Assembly: GCA_023053685.1 (NCBI GenBank)
Contig: JALIGW010000001.1
Span: 54,185,359 to 54,249,358 of the forward strand
Source of the DNA: Diadophis punctatus similis
Lineage: Eukaryota > Chordata > Lepidosauria > Squamata > Dipsadidae
DNA length: 64,000 nucleotides
Reading direction: 5' to 3'
Of this stretch, positions 62,626 through 64,000 are shown in pieces (position 1 is the stretch's first letter; each line of letters starts with the position of its first letter). The notes beneath the pieces were generated by a model. That model was given only the letters and a program-made list of their open reading frames with translations, did no database searches and was not told the origin of the DNA. The position numbers were made by a program, and so were the translations under genes.

Positions 62626-63215
62626 TGTGAGGGTGAGTCAAAAAGTAATGTCATTTTCTTTATTTCAGGTGAGGTTTTTGATAAAAATACCTGAACTTTT
62701 TCCCAGTTATAAATGATTATATCATTTACGTTCTGAAATATTTTGTTTCTTACTTTTCAGGTTTTTAGACTCGCAAGGAAAATTCAAGCTGGCTGCCCCC
62801 TTAGAGTTGCGTCAAAAACAAAGAGCAGTGATTGAATTCCTTGTTGCTGAGGGGGAAACCCCTGTGAACATTCACAGACGATTACAAAATGTGTTTGAGG
62901 ACAATACTTTAGATTATAGCAATGTATGCAGGTGAATGAAAGAGGGTTTGAGAGGCAAACATTATTCCAGTGACGAGGAAGTGAAAACTGCAGTGAAGAA
63001 GTGGCTCAAAGAACAGTCAACAGAATTTTACGAGGCAGGGATACATGCTCTCATTCGAAGGTGGAACATTGCTATTGAGAGAAACGGTGACTATGTTGAG
63101 AAGTAGGGATGTGATCCACAGAGAACCAGCTTCATTTTGATGTATGCTACATGTTCCTGTGTTGGTAATTATACCTGTCCTAAAGAAAATGGCATTACTT
63201 TTTGACTCACTCTCG
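62626..63215 (+). mobile_element. Internally deleted mariner-like transposon
   Basis: Terminal repeats GTGAGTCAAAAAGTAATG...CATTTTCTTTA and the inverse, flanked by TA (62624-62625 and 63216-63217). The + strand still encodes a helix-turn-helix-like piece (RAVIEFLVAEGETPVNIHRR) and a C-terminal piece (VKKWLKEQSTEFYEAGIHAL...GDYVEK). The catalytic centre between them is missing and stops interrupt both parts. Confidence 0.9.
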
Positions 63216-63504
63216 TATTATGTGCAATCAAGTCAATATTGGCAATTTCTGACAACTGTAGTCCCAACATACATGGAAGCTGTTATGCAGGCATTCTAAT
63301 CCCTAACCAGAGGAAATTCCCCTCCTGACCTCCCTCCTAAGGTCGCAAGTATATAATTATATGAAAGCATCAGCCATGACATTCACAGCCATTGGAGATA
63401 AGAGGCTGGCATGTGTGATGCTCTTTCCTTGATGGTAAAACCTATATAGCCCAGAAGCAAGAGGCTCAGAACTGAATGGAGGATAAAACTGCTAAGACAC
63501 ACAA
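63216..63504. other. Flank, nothing recognised
   Basis: No feature recognised. Confidence 0.4.
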
Positions 63505-63985
63505 TAGAAATAGTAATACCATTTACATTTATGAGCACTGATTCATAGTGCTTTACAGCACCTTCTGAGCGGTTTACAATGTCATCATTATTTGCATATT
63601 GCCCCCAACAAACTGGGTCCTCATTTTACCAACCTTGGAAGCAGGGGTGGGTTCTGGATCCTTTTGCTGCCGGTTCACTCAGGGTTATGTCGTGCACATG
63701 CTTTGCATGCATGCTCGCAGCAATAAAAAAATAGCTTCTGCGCATGCGCAGAAGCAAAATCCAAGATGGCGGCGCCCACGTAGAGACCGACAGAACCAGC
63801 TCTGTGATGTCATCGCCAAGTTACTAATGGTTCTAAAGAACCGGTTAGAACCAGTAGGAACCCACCTCTGCTTGGCAGGATGGAAGGATGGGTGAACCTT
63901 GATCCGGTCAGGATCAAACTCCTGGCTGTGGGCAGAGTTTTTCTGCAATATTGCATTCTAACCACTGTGCCATGATGGCTCTTAT
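63505..63985 (-). mobile_element. tRNA-derived SINE, split by a MITE
   Basis: On the minus strand: box A TGGCACAGTGGT (63961-63972), box B GGAGTTTGATCC (63911-63922), and a tail with GTAAACCGCTCAGAAGG. The MITE at 63642-63870 sits in the middle. Confidence 0.78.
63642..63870. mobile_element. hAT-like MITE with NRF1- and YY1-like motifs, family B
   Basis: Ends CAGGGGTGGGTTC and GGAACCCACCTCTG. Flanks CTTGGAAG and CTTGGCAG (one mismatch). Contains a GCTTCTGCGCATGCGCAGAAGC palindrome (63734-63755, 22 bp) and AAGATGGCGGCG at 63763-63774. Confidence 0.88.
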
Positions 63986-64000
63986 GGACATGAATGTAAG

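Noticed and set aside
62398..62716. ORFs with repeated ILFYS peptides
   Set aside because: Translation of the ATTCT microsatellite.

Overview
This window is vertebrate nuclear DNA, most likely from a squamate reptile and probably a snake. Two host genes are recognisable. DISP1 (Dispatched-1) is on the + strand, with its large last coding exon at 11475-15086. TLR5 (flagellin receptor) is on the - strand, with its single coding exon at 52348-54933. They point towards each other, the arrangement known for DISP1 and TLR5 in other vertebrates. The snake/squamate call rests on the repeats: a Sauria SINE, tRNA-derived SINEs with CR1-like tails, CR1/L3 copies whose tail seeds an ATTCT microsatellite, L2 and CR1 LINEs with long open ORFs, a DIRS element, and many short hAT-like and TA-flanked MITEs.

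Layout. 1-5510: the 3' part of a DIRS-type tyrosine-recombinase retrotransposon (broken gag, RT-RNase H, recombinase, internal complementary region, right terminal repeat). 5511-11474: probably the last DISP1 intron, holding a CR1 LINE (8833-10665) and a hAT MITE. 11475-15086: DISP1 last exon. 15087-52013: intergenic DNA about 37 kb long. It contains a 3.6-kb hAT-like unit with an internal minisatellite (18849-22467), a degenerate Gypsy pol fragment, a truncated 7SK RNA retrocopy (29555-29790), a solo LTR nested in a MITE, a near full-length L2 with a 1065-codon ORF (36256 to about 40760), and many MITEs and SINEs. 52014-54948: TLR5 coding exon with MITEs in its likely 3' UTR. 54949-64000: TLR5 upstream intron or flank, with an L2 3' end, three adjacent TA-flanked elements (56603-58980; the middle one has a 640-bp pyrimidine tract and a 495-bp GC-rich inverted repeat), nested SINEs, a CR1/L3 tail with its microsatellite, and a deleted mariner copy.

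Function. DISP1 is an RND-type permease that releases cholesterol-modified Hedgehog from producing cells. TLR5 is a cell-surface receptor for bacterial flagellin. They are neighbours by conserved synteny, not members of one pathway. Everything else I can identify is mobile or repetitive DNA. I found no clear evidence of an unknown multi-gene system. The most unusual material is structural: the DIRS complementary repeats, large foldback sequences, MITEs carrying perfect NRF1-like palindromes beside YY1-like motifs, and the 7SK retrocopy. Intron/intergenic assignments and family names are made by eye, without alignment or transcript data.
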